Origin: Catonia carolina
Taxonomy: Eukaryota; Arthropoda; Insecta; Hemiptera; Achilidae
Assembly (NCBI GenBank): GCA_035578175.1
Contig: JAQMRL010000003.1
Coordinates: 100,738,969-100,802,968, forward strand
Length of the DNA stretch: 64,000 nucleotides
Direction of reading: 5' to 3'
The notes under the pieces were generated by a model. That model ran no database searches. It was not told the origin of the DNA and worked only from the letters and a program-made list of their open reading frames with translations. Of the stretch, positions 10,505-20,275 are shown piece after piece (position 1 is the stretch's first letter; each line of letters opens with the position of its first letter). A program made the position numbers and the translations under genes.

Positions 10505-11103
10505 CCATAACAAGCAGGTGGAGTGTTAAATTATTTGCACTCGATCTGCTAGTTCCAGGGCTGCAAAAAATAGTTCTGTTTCTTATATGTTTAGCTAATT
10601 GTATGATTTATTCATATATATTTATATTTATATACATATATATTTATATTTATTCATTTAAGAACAGATGAGGTAGAGATATAAAATACACTAGTTAGAG
10701 TTATCACTTCTGAGAGTATTGCATTCATTATATAGTCAGACCCTTTTGGTGAATGTAGTGAAGGTGTTTATGCAAGGTGGACAATAGAAGCTTTTCAGAG
10801 AGCCTGGTTTGCTAATAAGCATACTTTTGCACTCAGTGAGGAAGGTATTCGTAACCCACCTTACTCCTCGTTTAACTTAGTAAAGCGTCTAGAGGTTCAA
10901 ACCTGGTTTGGAGGTTTGGAGGTTTTAAACCAGGCATTCGGCTGGTTTGTTTGAAGGGCTGAGAGAAGGGACTCTCAGCCCTTCCTCTTCTGTTCTTAAA
11001 TGCTTCAGTCATACAATTGGCTGATCATGTTATAAGAAACATATTTTTTTGTAGCCCTGGAACTAGCAGATCGAGTGCAAATAATTTAACATTCCGCCTG
11101 CCA
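10505..11103. repeat. Family B repeat with inverted 5' ends (fold-back form)
   Basis: The left end reads 'gcaggtggagtgttaaatta', then 'tttgcactcgatctgctagt' and 'tccagggctgcaaaaaatag'. The last ~115 bp (10985-11103) repeat the same start in inverted orientation. Between them lies the family B body: 'gaggtagagatataaaatac', 'tcagtgaggaaggtattcgt' and 'ctagaggttcaaacc'. An AT microsatellite (10613-10655) interrupts the left arm. Its right edge directly abuts the truncated family A copy at 11104. Confidence 0.75.
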
Positions 11104-11510
11104 TGGTGCCTATCCTATCTTCTAGAGAAAAAAATGTAGTAAATGAGGCGATTTTTAAAAAAAAAATCGACGGAGCCGTTTTTAAGAGAAAATAGCAAAA
11201 AAGTGAAAAAAATGACACGAATAAACTACTGTTTCCGGTTAACGGATTTTGATGAAAATGTTCGTGTCGGGTCCTCTAGTGGTACCTAACTTAAGGTTCA
11301 AGTTTCAACGTCTACGATATTCCGTTCTTGTAATATTTTGTACACACACACACACACACACACACACACGCCAATCGCCAAAAACATGTTTTTTTGGGTT
11401 CAGGGAGTCTGAAAACGTGTATATCCGGTGGAAACTCGGTTTCTTAAAATCGTCATGAAAACAATAATTTCCTTCCTATATATTCTTATTAGGCAAGTGA
11501 AAGTAAAAAT
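11104..11510 (-). repeat. Family A repeat, 5' half
   Basis: Head at 11510, with a (CA)n tract at 11341-11369 and the conserved blocks as far as the 'ctacaagata' region, where it is cut by the family B element. The distal half is missing. Confidence 0.85.
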
Positions 11511-11514
11511 GGAT

Positions 11515-12280
11515 CTTTATTTTCAAAAACAGAAAAACAGTTAACATTCAATTTCGTAAAAAATATGTAATTTGGTTAGTCAACTCTTGAGTACTTATTC
11601 TATGTTGCTGGAAAGCATTCTTTTCGTAATAAAATTATCTTTTTAAAAAATGTATTTTCTACATCGCATGGTTCGAGGTATAAATTTATTATCCACTTTT
11701 ATTTTGGTAAGTTATCGTTGACCTTTATAGTAAGAAACTTGCGTAGGGTTCTATCGACATAAGAGGACTAAGGCTTTTTTCCTGTAGAAAAATTTCCTTA
11801 GCCTATGGTTCCCGGTTTCCTTTAACAATATACTTTAGAAATACCCTTTCTTGTAAAACAAACAATAAATTATATTTTATCCTTCTGAAATATGTTCAAA
11901 GAGTTAGAAAAGTCGTGTTTGTTTCCCAATTTTTTTAGAGGTATGTAAATTTTACATCAGGTATTGCTTTAAGGGGTTTCTTTAACAAGTTATGTTAGGC
12001 TTTTCTAAATACATAAAAATATTTATAACCACTTATTAATGTTTTTCAGTTCTTAGACAAAATTATTAAAGATATTTGAAATAATTTTTCATATGAAAAA
12101 AATGTAATTTTTTTGTTAAACATGGTACTGTTCGACGTTTGAAGTACATCTTCATCTCTACCAACTCACAGAATTAGAACTATTGTATTAATTGTTGAAT
12201 AATTGTTCACTGAAGCTTCTTCACGTACAAATTTTAGAACTATTCTGGTAATTACGTTCACTGCCAAAAAAGTTTTTCTT
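11515..12280. other. AT-rich stretch, nothing recognised
   Basis: No motif or repeat of note. Confidence 0.45.
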
Positions 12281-12287
12281 TTTAATT

Positions 12288-12550
12288 CATATGTGTTTAC
12301 ATTGCAATCCGTTCAATTTAAGAACAATAAGCAACCCCATGACCCAATGAGGTGTAGTCTTGTACAGACTCAGGCCGACCATTCTTGAGAGTATGATTAA
12401 TTGAAACCCAGCCGTCAAAGTACATCGGTAACCGCTGTCTACGTAGTATTCACATCGGTATAAAAGTACTACCTTTACTAGGATTTTAAAGACAAACCTT
12501 CGTCTTAGAAAATCTACCGAAAATCTAGTTTGGTTTGCTGACTCGTGGCG
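12288..12550 (-). repeat. SINE of the GGTCATGGGG family, partial
   Basis: On the minus strand the end reads 'cattgggtcatggggttgct' then 'tattgttcttaaattgaacg', shared with copies at 23292-23622, 42818-42890 and 55935-56272. The head region is degraded and about 30 bp of the middle ('catttacacgtcatacac' in the plus-strand copy) is missing. Confidence 0.75.
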
Positions 12551-12559
12551 TCGACTCAA

Positions 12560-12960
12560 AAAAGTATCTCAGAAAAAGTAAGACTCAGAAAAAGTAGTAG
12601 GCCTATACTGTTTTTTTTAAATTGAAAAACCGACTTGCATTCTGTAAAACTAGAAAAAATTAAATTGCAGAATTTAATGTTTTTTTCAAAAATGTTCACA
12701 ATTTTTTTTTTTACAAGTCAGCCACATTACAATCTGTTCACATGAAATAGAACTATCAGAAATTTTGATAAATGTTAATTAATGATTACAATTTCATCTG
12801 TTAATGAAATTTAAATTAGTAATAATAATTAATATTGAGAAATACAATGATGATTTTGAAAGATATCAAGAAAAAAATAAATGATAATAACTGTAACAAT
12901 GTTCATTTAAACCTATAACCTAAATCGTAAACACTATGTTTTTTCAGTCTTGAAAACCCA
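12560..12960. other. AT-rich stretch, nothing recognised
   Basis: No motif or repeat of note. Confidence 0.4.
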
Positions 12961-12963
12961 GTA

Positions 12964-13665
12964 TCAATGTTTTTTTAGCAGATTCAGTGCCAGGAAGTTT
13001 GGATGATGTTTGAGTCTTTCTTCATATTTACGGCTGAATTTTGATACAGTTTGTTTCACAGTGGCTATATTAAGATCGGCATAGGTGTTTTTAATGTAAT
13101 AAGGAATTTTCAGGGCCCGCCGCAAGTATTTTGACTGAAAACGTTCAAATATATTTATGTTTGAAGTGCTGTATGTACCCCACAATTGAAGCCCACATAG
13201 TCACATGGGTTTTAAAAGGGATTTATTTAAAATAATTATTGAATCGTTTGACAAAGGTAATTATTTACCAATTAACCAATAAAGTTAACGTACTGTCAGC
13301 TGAAGGTGTTTTTTTAGTTATTATTTGATATTTCCTTGTAAGGCGACGATCGTAAATATAGTCCCAAGTATTTAACTGTTGTGTTGTGTGGTAGTGCAAT
13401 GTTCTTTAACGTTACTGGTGGGCAGTCGGTTTTCCGTAGTGTAAATGAGATATGTGTTGATTTGTTTCGTTAACTTTCGTTCTCCACTTTATTAACCTTT
13501 TCTCAAAAGATGTAAGGAATTCTTGTAAGAATTGTGACGCAATTATTGGGTCTTCATGGTTAAGGAGAACGGTTGTGACGTCGGCAATGGTCGCTATGGT
13601 CGTGTTTAGAGTTGTAGGTAAGTCAGATGTAAACAATAGATATAAAAACGGTCCGAGAATACGTT
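12964..13665 (-). pseudogene. Jockey-clade reverse transcriptase remnant
   Basis: On the minus strand, upstream to downstream, I read ILGPFLYLLFTSDLP (the GSVLGPxLY motif B area), then a decayed catalytic box IADVT in place of FADDT, a segment of the KRLIKWRTKVNETN type, TVKYLGLYLRSS, WGTYSTSNINIFERFQSKYL, and an end NFLALNLL. This is the second half of a jockey-type polymerase plus its C-terminal tail. Both catalytic aspartates are lost and at least two frameshifts separate the pieces, so it is dead. The tail resembles that of the intact frame at 24337-25641 (WGTASTSNIEILQRFQSKVL), so the two are related copies of different age. Confidence 0.85.
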
Positions 13666-13689
13666 CACAATATTAAAACGTAAAAAATA

Positions 13690-14425
13690 AATAAATACCA
13701 ATAATAAAATGTCCCTCTTTGTCGGCTATTTTTTTTATCTTTAGGATTCGCAACAGCACAAACTAGATGAAATACAAATATAATTACTTACAAATACATG
13801 AAAAGTGGATTAAAATACTATTGCAAAAATTATAGCAATGTGGGCTTGAACTTAGCTAAAGTTTTAAAGTAGCAGTGTTTACGGAATGATTGCTCAGATT
13901 GAGATTAAGCGTTTAGAATAATATTAACTCGTTTTTGTTCTTTCCATTTATTGTACACTGTTATTAATTAATTCTTGTTTATCGATTTAGCTGTATCCTA
14001 ATTGTAACTGATAAATGGTACAAATTATGCGTAATTTTAATAGTATTATGTCATTAATAATGTTGTTAATTGGTTTGGTATATGATAAGTCGAATGCTTG
14101 GTAATATTGGTTTCAGTTTCGCAATGAATAATGGGCCAAATATACAAATTATATTTCCATGGTATGGTATTGCTGTTTTAATAAATTTATTTAAGTGGTT
14201 TTCGAATTAGAGGAAAAACTCTAATTTTTTTCTCGGTAAATTATAATATTTGTTAAGTAGCCTGTAATTTTTATTTGGTTATTTCGTACTCAATGTGTTA
14301 AATGTTCTCCCTTTGCACGTAAAAACTTAAATGATAGCTCTCTCAAAAGCAATGTCCATGAATGGATTATTAATGTTGGAAGAGGCAAGTAGAAAACGTT
14401 AATTCGAAAATAAAGTTTTTTGCTC
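13690..14425. other. AT-rich stretch, nothing recognised
   Basis: No motif or repeat of note. Confidence 0.45.
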
Positions 14426-14427
14426 AC

Positions 14428-15077
14428 TTATTACTTTTTCTTGCCTATATGAATATATAGGAAGGAAAGTATTGTTTTCATGTCGATTTTTATAATTTGA
14501 GTTTTCACCTGATATACATGTTTCTAGAACCCCTGAACCCAAAAAATATGTTTTTAGTGATTGTTTTGTGTGTGTGAACAAAATATCTCAAGAACGGAAC
14601 CCCGTACGAATTTTAAACTTAAATTTAATTTAGGTGCCACTATTGGACCCGATACAAACATTTTCATCAAAATCGGTCAACGGAATAGTTTGTGTAATTT
14701 TTCACTTTTCAGCGATTTTTTCAAAAACGGCTCCTACAATTTTTTTTAAAAATTGCCTCATTTACAACGATTTTTATGCTCTACAAGATAGGATAGGTGC
14801 CATGTCTGCTGAAATTCTTGGGAAGGCTGTTCTCTCGTATAAAAAAATTGCTTGTTTTAAGATTGCGGCATTCATATGGATTTTAGGGCAAAAGTTATAA
14901 TCAAAGTTGCAGGAAATTTACAAATCTACAACTTTTATTTAAAATATTTCTTTGTATTACGCTTTTGGGTTCTGGGCGTCTGAAAACGTGTATACCGGTG
15001 AAAAATCGATTTCGAAAAATTGTCATGAAAACAGTACTTTCCTTCCTATATATTCATGTAGGTAAGAGAAAGTAAAA
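14428..15077. repeat. Family A head-to-head fold-back copy
   Basis: A plus-strand family A copy runs from its head (14428) to the middle 'tttgtattacgctt' (about 14963). From there to 15077 the family head is present on the minus strand (from 'ttgggttctgggcgtctgaa' to 'aggtaagagaaagtaaaaa'). Both outer edges are therefore the same 5' end in inverted orientation, with arms of about 110 bp, and there is no 3' hairpin end. Confidence 0.8.
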
Positions 15078-15084
15078 ATATAGA

Positions 15085-16300
15085 AATGAAGTTTTATGTT
15101 CTTTTATTTTAAAGCCTCATAGGACTACAAAAGTTTCTTAAGTTGGGAAAATCTTTAATTTCGTCTTATAGATCTTATCCATTTTCTTGATGTTCTTATT
15201 CTTGATTTTTTCCTAGTAATTTACAATTGCGTTAGATTTTTTCCTTTCTTCCTCAAAATATTTTCTGAACTTGTTGAGAGAGTTTCAGAATCCCTAAGTA
15301 GGAATAAATTCCCGAATTACAACTCGTAGATGTGATCTAGAGAGGTGATTGTGAGAGATGAGGGTGATTCGAGTGAATTTGTGGATTGTTGATTTCGATT
15401 CAGCTTACTCAGGAAATTTTAACGCTAATTTCGAAAGAGATTCCGTCCGCACCCAAATCCAAAGTTTTATGTTTTTATATTATTATTTTTTTTCTTCTTC
15501 TACTTTTTCACTTCATGGATTAGACAGTTCGGCCTGTTCTGGAAACCACCTCCATTTTCTGGGAAAATGTGATTTAGATATTTTTTCCTAATTGGGGTAA
15601 ACTATCATTAATTTTAGGCTGTTGGGATGATTACGAAAATTCTTCGCGCCTTTGTCAAAAAAATCTCAATATTTTTATAAGGTAAATGGTAATTTTGAAC
15701 CTTAAAGGAAACATATACTTCTTCTGTCTGACATCCTTCTAAACATAACTTTTATAAATTCAGGTGGTTTTGAACCATGAAGATCTGAGTACAGAAAATT
15801 TTTCATCATCGTTGTTTGTATAAAACAGATAAGTTTGTGAAAATTAAAACAGAGTACATTACCAACAACATCAATTTACATCACACATTACATCCGTCTA
15901 ATAATGAAATAGTATTTCACATTTTCTTAACCGTTAGGCCACTACGCAGTCAACATTTACTTTGTTGTTATTAAAATAAAGCCCACTTTTAACAGACACT
16001 GTAAACAAACTAATCTCTCCTGCGACATTAAGACACCATATTAATATACATCTTAACACAAGCTTTATGACGGTAAATACTAAAGTTTTACTAAACTCGT
16101 ATATTATTTAAGAAAATGTCTGAAAGTAACACTAAATCTCAATTTATTGTAACAATAGTTTAAAATTATTTTTGAACTTTTAGTTTTATTTAAATTCTTA
16201 CTTATTTAAAACAAGATGTTAAGGCATCTTAAAACTTTTAGTATTTTCTGACATTTATCTTATATAATTTTGTAACGAAATTTATATTTTCATTTTATAG
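15085..16300. other. AT-rich stretch, nothing recognised
   Basis: An open frame at 15358-15591 has no recognisable motif and looks like chance. No repeats were identified. Confidence 0.4.
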
Positions 16301-16304
16301 TATT

Positions 16305-17280
16305 TTTGCTTTTTCTTGTCGTATATGAATGTGTAGAGAAGGAAAGTATTGTTATCATGTCAATTTTTTAAAATTGAATTTTCACCGGAAATACACATTT
16401 TCAGACCCCCTGAACCCAAAAATACATGTGTCTAGCGATTGGTGTATGTGTGTGCGAAAAGAATATCTCAAGAACGGAATAGTATACCAATTCGAAAGCT
16501 GGAACTTAGTTAGGTATCACTAGGAACCCCACACAAACATTTTCATCAAAATCGGTCAACCAAAAGTAGTAGTTTATTCGTAAAATTTCTCACTTTTTTC
16601 AATTTTTCTCAAAACCGATTCCTACGATTTGTTTAAAATATTGCCTCATTTACTCATTTTTTATGCTTACAAGATAGAGTAAGCGTCATGACTGCTGAAA
16701 TTATTGGGGCTGTGCTCTTACGGTAATTTTTTTTAGGATTACGGCCATACTGTACAAAATACCAAAGAAGACTCGCGTCACCCCCAAATCACCTCCCCAT
16801 CTTACTATTAGACAATTCAAACGAGACTCGCTGTCTGAAACGAAGACATCTGATGGACTTATAAAACGACAAGATAACACATGACTTACATCCCCCATTT
16901 GGGTGTTTTCTTCAATCATGCCATAAAACAAAGAAAACTTATCTACTCAATAATCTACTAAAAAATAGATTTTGCTGTATGTTAAAAAAATGCGGCATTA
17001 ATATGCATTGTAGGTCAAGTGCGTATTTAATTAAAGTTGTAGATAATTCTAAAAAAACTACAACTTTTTTCAAACATATTTTCTTCAACGCTTAGTTTTT
17101 TGTCAATTAGTGATTTTCTGTATTTTGCTCATCAATATCGGTAAAATGTAATTTTTAATATTACTGCCTTAGTAATGCATTATTATTATAGGAAGTTAAA
17201 AAATCTACAACTTTTATTTCAACCATTTTCTTTTACAGAGCCTAGGTTATCGTCAAATAGTGATTTTCCATACTTTTAAG
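16305..17280 (+). repeat. Family A repeat, interrupted twice
   Basis: The head is at about 16305 ('cttttcttgtcgtatatgaa') and the usual blocks follow. Unrelated sequence at about 16746-16975 splits the copy; the body resumes at 'tgcggcattaatatgcattg'. It then runs up to the LTR element, which cuts it at 17280 inside the 'gattttccatacttttaag' box. No clear continuation is seen beyond 19243. Confidence 0.8.
16746..16975 (-). other. Unknown insert in family A with an open minus-strand frame
   Basis: This block is absent from the other family A copies and is richer in GC. The minus-strand frame (16701-16931) reads in part GDVSHVLSCRFISPSDVFVS and LNCLIVRWGGDLGVTR. I do not recognise it. It could be a captured piece of another gene or repeat, or chance. 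Its ends have no visible terminal repeats. Confidence 0.35.
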
Positions 17281-17724
17281 TGAAGAGAAATAAAATAGTC
17301 CCCACGATATTCCCCACGAGGGATCGACAATTTGAAGCAAAAATTAAAATGTTCCTACGTGGGATTGATAATTTGTAAAGATATAAAACAACTCTTTTAC
17401 TATTTATCACATTTTAATCACTATTTGAAACATAAATAAATAAATATTCCTCTTGATATTAACTATTTTTTAAAGAACTGAGTGAGGGACTCGCCTACTC
17501 CTCCGCCATCTTGCCCCTCACTAAAAAATAATTTCATACAAAATTTATCTTGTTCTTCTCTAGTCGCCTAGCAACTGAAATAAATAACTTTTCATTGAAA
17601 TAATTTTGTTGATGTGAAATAATTTTAAATAATTCTTAAAAAATAATCAGCTGGAGATGTTTATCATTTTAATAAACTCAGAAAATAAACAATTCCAGGT
17701 GTTCAGTCAATTCGGCACACTACA
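17281..17724 (-). repeat. 3' LTR of the LTR element
   Basis: 444 bp with TG...CA edges, the same as 18796-19239. On the minus strand it contains an Inr-like TCAGT (17477-17481) and, about 30 bp upstream of that, the YY1/Pho-like CAAGATGGC core (17505-17513). Confidence 0.93.
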
Positions 17725-17861
17725 AATATCCCCACAATTCAATTTTGAAAACAAAAAGAAATTTTTATGATAATCTAAATTTTGAATTTGTTTGATAAAT
17801 TTAATTCCAAAATGTTTTTTTTTTTAAAAATTGTTACTAAGCGACCTTACAATTCCATTGA

Positions 17862-18008
17862 TCAAATAAACTATAAACTATAAGCTATAAACAAACTATA
17901 ACCAACTATAAACAAACTATAACCCTATAACACCTAAACTATAACCTATAAACAAACTATAACCAACTATAAACAAACTAATAAATAACTATAAACTATA
18001 AACATACA
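17862..18008. repeat. Tandem ACTATAAACAA-type repeat inside the LTR element
   Basis: Imperfect repeats of 'actataaacaaactataacc' and shorter forms fill the region between the ORF end and the 3' LTR. They overlap the last ~14 codons of the ORF, so the array supplies part of the protein C-terminus. Confidence 0.85.
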
Positions 18009-18845
18009 TAACAACATAATGTACATTGATTTCTTTTCTTTACACTTATTGTGGTTTGTATACCTATCAACACTTGGTTTCCAGTCACTATGTTTATCAT
18101 ATTTATTTATAACATTCATACTTTCATAGGTTAGTTTGTTCATAAACTGTGAAATCACTTTTTTCTTGTTTATTATTTTTAAATATTTCTTGCTATTTTC
18201 TGTTAAATCAGATTGAATTCCTTTTTTCAATGAAAGATCCGTGATTACTTGACCATCTATTGTTTCTTGATTTCTTAATTCTTTCAAACCATCATCCAAA
18301 TAATTTTTTGTTGATATAACCTCAAATATTTGTTTTTCTCTCACATTTTTATCATTATTCTTATTGTCATTACTATCTGTTATAATATTTGGTACTTCTT
18401 TTTGTATTGGTTTAGTATTTTTGTTAACTTCTTCTAGACTTTTTCTTACATTCTCTATTAATTTTATATTATCCTGTTTGATCCCTTCTCTTAATTCCTT
18501 TATGTTTTTCTCCCGCTTATCCAATTTATAGTTTAAACTATCTATTCTCCTTCCCAATCTTTCCTCTCGTCTATCCATTTTACTATTTAAATTGCTAAAA
18601 CTTTCTCCCATTTTACTTTTTAGTTCATTTTTATGTTCATCCATTTTACTGCCTAAATTGCTGACTAACAACATCAGTTGTTGCAACATTTTTATATATT
18701 GATTTTTATCACTATTATTGCTATTATTAATCATGTTTATTTCTCTATTTTCTAATCCAAAGTCGTGGATGTTTCCCCACATCAGGGTGACAATTTGAAG
18801 AGAAATAAAATAGTCCCCACGATATTCCCCACGAGGGATCGACAA
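17967..18845 (-). CDS. Coiled-coil, Gag-like ORF of the LTR element
   Basis: The frame is 292 codons, but the first 17 or so lie in the 5' LTR. The more likely start is Met38 at 18734, giving 255 residues just past the primer-binding site. Residues ~52-142 are rich in Leu, Ile, Met, Lys and Glu with heptad-like spacing and repeated N(L)xSKMD units (LGSKMDEHKNELKSKMGES, LNSKMDRREERLGRR), which predicts a long coiled coil. Residues 150-170 are Asn/Asp-rich and probably flexible. Residues 175-265 are mixed and basic. Residues 273-292 are strongly hydrophobic, like a tail anchor. There is no CCHC knuckle, protease or polymerase motif. By position it is a Gag-like structural protein; that role is inference. 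I do not recognise a family. Confidence 0.75.
   Translation of the reverse strand: MSIPRGEYRGDYFISLQIVTLMWGNIHDFGLENREINMINNSNNSDKNQYIKMLQQLMLLVSNLGSKMDEHKNELKSKMGESFSNLNSKMDRREERLGRRIDSLNYKLDKREKNIKELREGIKQDNIKLIENVRKSLEEVNKNTKPIQKEVPNIITDSNDNKNNDKNVREKQIFEVISTKNYLDDGLKELRNQETIDGQVITDLSLKKGIQSDLTENSKKYLKIINKKKVISQFMNKLTYESMNVINKYDKHSDWKPSVDRYTNHNKCKEKKSMYIMLLCMFIVYSYLLVCL
18778..18793 (-). promoter_or_regulatory. Candidate primer-binding site, tRNA-Trp-like
   Basis: Two bases inside the 5' LTR the minus strand reads TTGTCACCCTGATGTG. From memory, the complement of an insect tRNA-Trp 3' end is TGGTGACCCCGACGTG; 12 of 16 positions agree. The position is right and the match is imperfect. A tRNA-Trp primer is typical of the CsRn1 branch of Ty3/gypsy elements, which would suggest the helper element's clade. 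Confidence 0.5.
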
Positions 18846-19239
18846 TTTGAAGCAAAAATTAAAATGTTCCTACGTGGGATTGATAATTTGTAAAGATATA
18901 AAACAACTCTTTTACTATTTATCACATTTTAATCACTATTTGAAACATAAATAAATAAATATTCCTCTTGATATTAACTATTTTTTAAAGAACTGAGTGA
19001 GGGACTCGCCTACTCCTCCGCCATCTTGCCCCTCACTAAAAAATAATTTCATACAAAATTTATCTTGTTCTTCTCTAGTCGCCTAGCAACTGAAATAAAT
19101 AACTTTTCATTGAAATAATTTTGTTGATGTGAAATAATTTTAAATAATTCTTAAAAAATAATCAGCTGGAGATGTTTATCATTTTAATAAACTCAGAAAA
19201 TAAACAATTCCAGGTGTTCAGTCAATTCGGCACACTACA
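18796..19239 (-). repeat. 5' LTR of the LTR element
   Basis: Identical by eye to 17281-17724 and directly followed by the TAAG target duplication. The Inr-like and YY1/Pho-like motifs recur at 18992-18996 and 19020-19028. The order on the minus strand is YY1-like, Inr-like, then the LTR end. Confidence 0.93.
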
Positions 19240-19348
19240 TAAGTTTTAGCATACAAAAATACGCAATTAGAATATTATTATAAACATTCCTAGGCATTAT
19301 TCTTGCAGAGGATTGTTTGTTAAATACAATATTCTCCCCTTACCGTCT

Positions 19349-19351
<3 letters not shown>

Positions 19352-19390
<39 letters not shown>
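19352..19390. repeat. (TA)n microsatellite
   Basis: A pure TA run of about 38 bp. Confidence 0.95.
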
Positions 19391-19394
<4 letters not shown>

Positions 19395-19395
<1 letters not shown>

Positions 19396-19620
19396 TTTTA
19401 AATTCGCGAAAAGGAACACTGTATTATTTACAAAAAATAAGTACAATCATAATTATGAAACTCGACACAATGATGACTTCAGAATTGAAAAATATAGAAC
19501 TTCAGTTTTCGAAAGAAATTCACTACAATTCCGTTCGGTTTTTAACAGATTACCACCTAAAATAAGACTCCTTACTTTAAAAAACTTTGATCGGGAAGTA
19601 AAAGGTTTTTAACAAAACAT
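19395..19620 (+). pseudogene. LINE reverse transcriptase C-terminal end
   Basis: One frame reads HNYETRHNDDFRIEKYRTSV, then ERNSLQFRSVFNRLPPKIRL and LTLKNFDREVKGF before a stop. This is the usual last segment of jockey/CR1-type reverse transcriptases (YxTR...R.P..+T..+.S..F...+.+N.LP..I+....+.F+..+K.F). The polymerase itself is missing; a TA microsatellite lies immediately upstream. Only about 70 residues remain, so it is a 5'-truncated LINE copy rather than a gene. Confidence 0.7.
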
Positions 19621-19777
19621 GCATTTCATTCTGATCAGGAGTTCTTAAATTATCTTACAATAAATGGTCTTTAAATGTAATGTGTGTAGAATTTAGAGTT
19701 ATGAAACATTGTTAGTGTAAATAAATAATAAAAAATTACAATACACAATTAAATAGTAATTTAATGAATTAGTTATT

Positions 19778-20125
19778 ACTTTCTCTTGCCTATATGAATA
19801 TATAGGAAGGAAAGTATTGTTTTTTTGTTTTATTTTTGTTAATACTTAATTGTAAAAAATATTGTTTGTTACAATATATTTAAAAGTACGTATAACTACT
19901 GTATTTGACTACAGTACTGACTACTGTATCTGACGATATCTATTCCTTTTTTGGTCGCTGACAAATAAAGATTTATTTATTTATTTAGATGTGTTGATAT
20001 TCATTTTGCATTACTCATTCATGATTAAAATTACGTAATGTGTTTCATATGAGATGCAGGTTAATTTCTCATTATTTGGATTGGCGAGAAACACTTTTGC
20101 GGTTGTTTCATACCAGATTTGTTTG
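19778..20125 (+). repeat. Family A ends flanking a LINE 3' end
   Basis: The family A head (19778-19818) and tail (about 20000-20125, with 'attcatgattaaaatta' and a degraded terminal hairpin) are present, but the ~0.75-kb body is missing. Between them, 19820-19988 ends in 'ctgacaaataaagatttatt', which looks like a LINE 3' end with a polyadenylation signal. The same sequence occurs in reverse at 28647 and 28771. Confidence 0.65.
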
Positions 20126-20275
20126 TTTACTTTTTGGCATCGAAACCTAATTACTTATTATTAAAAAAAGTGTTAAACTGTTAAAAGCAATTTTTTAAAC
20201 AAGGTTATTGACATAAAAACTTTAAAAAGTTTTCAAATAATTGCTAGAGTTCATTTCTGTAAAATTACCTTCTTA

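Larger units (their letters stand above)
17277..19243 (-). mobile_element. Non-autonomous LTR retrotransposon with identical LTRs
   Basis: Two 444-bp direct repeats (17281-17724 and 18796-19239) flank 1071 bp. By eye they are identical. On the minus strand each begins TGTAGTGTGCC and ends TCTCTTCA, so they have TG...CA edges. The 4-bp TAAG lies on both sides (17277-17280 and 19240-19243), a clean target duplication of a size usual for Ty3/gypsy-type integrases. A primer-binding-site candidate lies 2 nt inside the 5' LTR. The interior holds one ORF, with no protease, reverse transcriptase or integrase, so it must be moved by another element. Identical LTRs imply recent insertion. It sits inside a family A copy. 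Confidence 0.93.

Noticed and set aside
17862..18008. CRISPR-like array from the repeated ACTATAAAC units
   Set aside because: Units are short, irregular and without spacers; this is a tandem repeat inside an LTR element in a eukaryotic genome.
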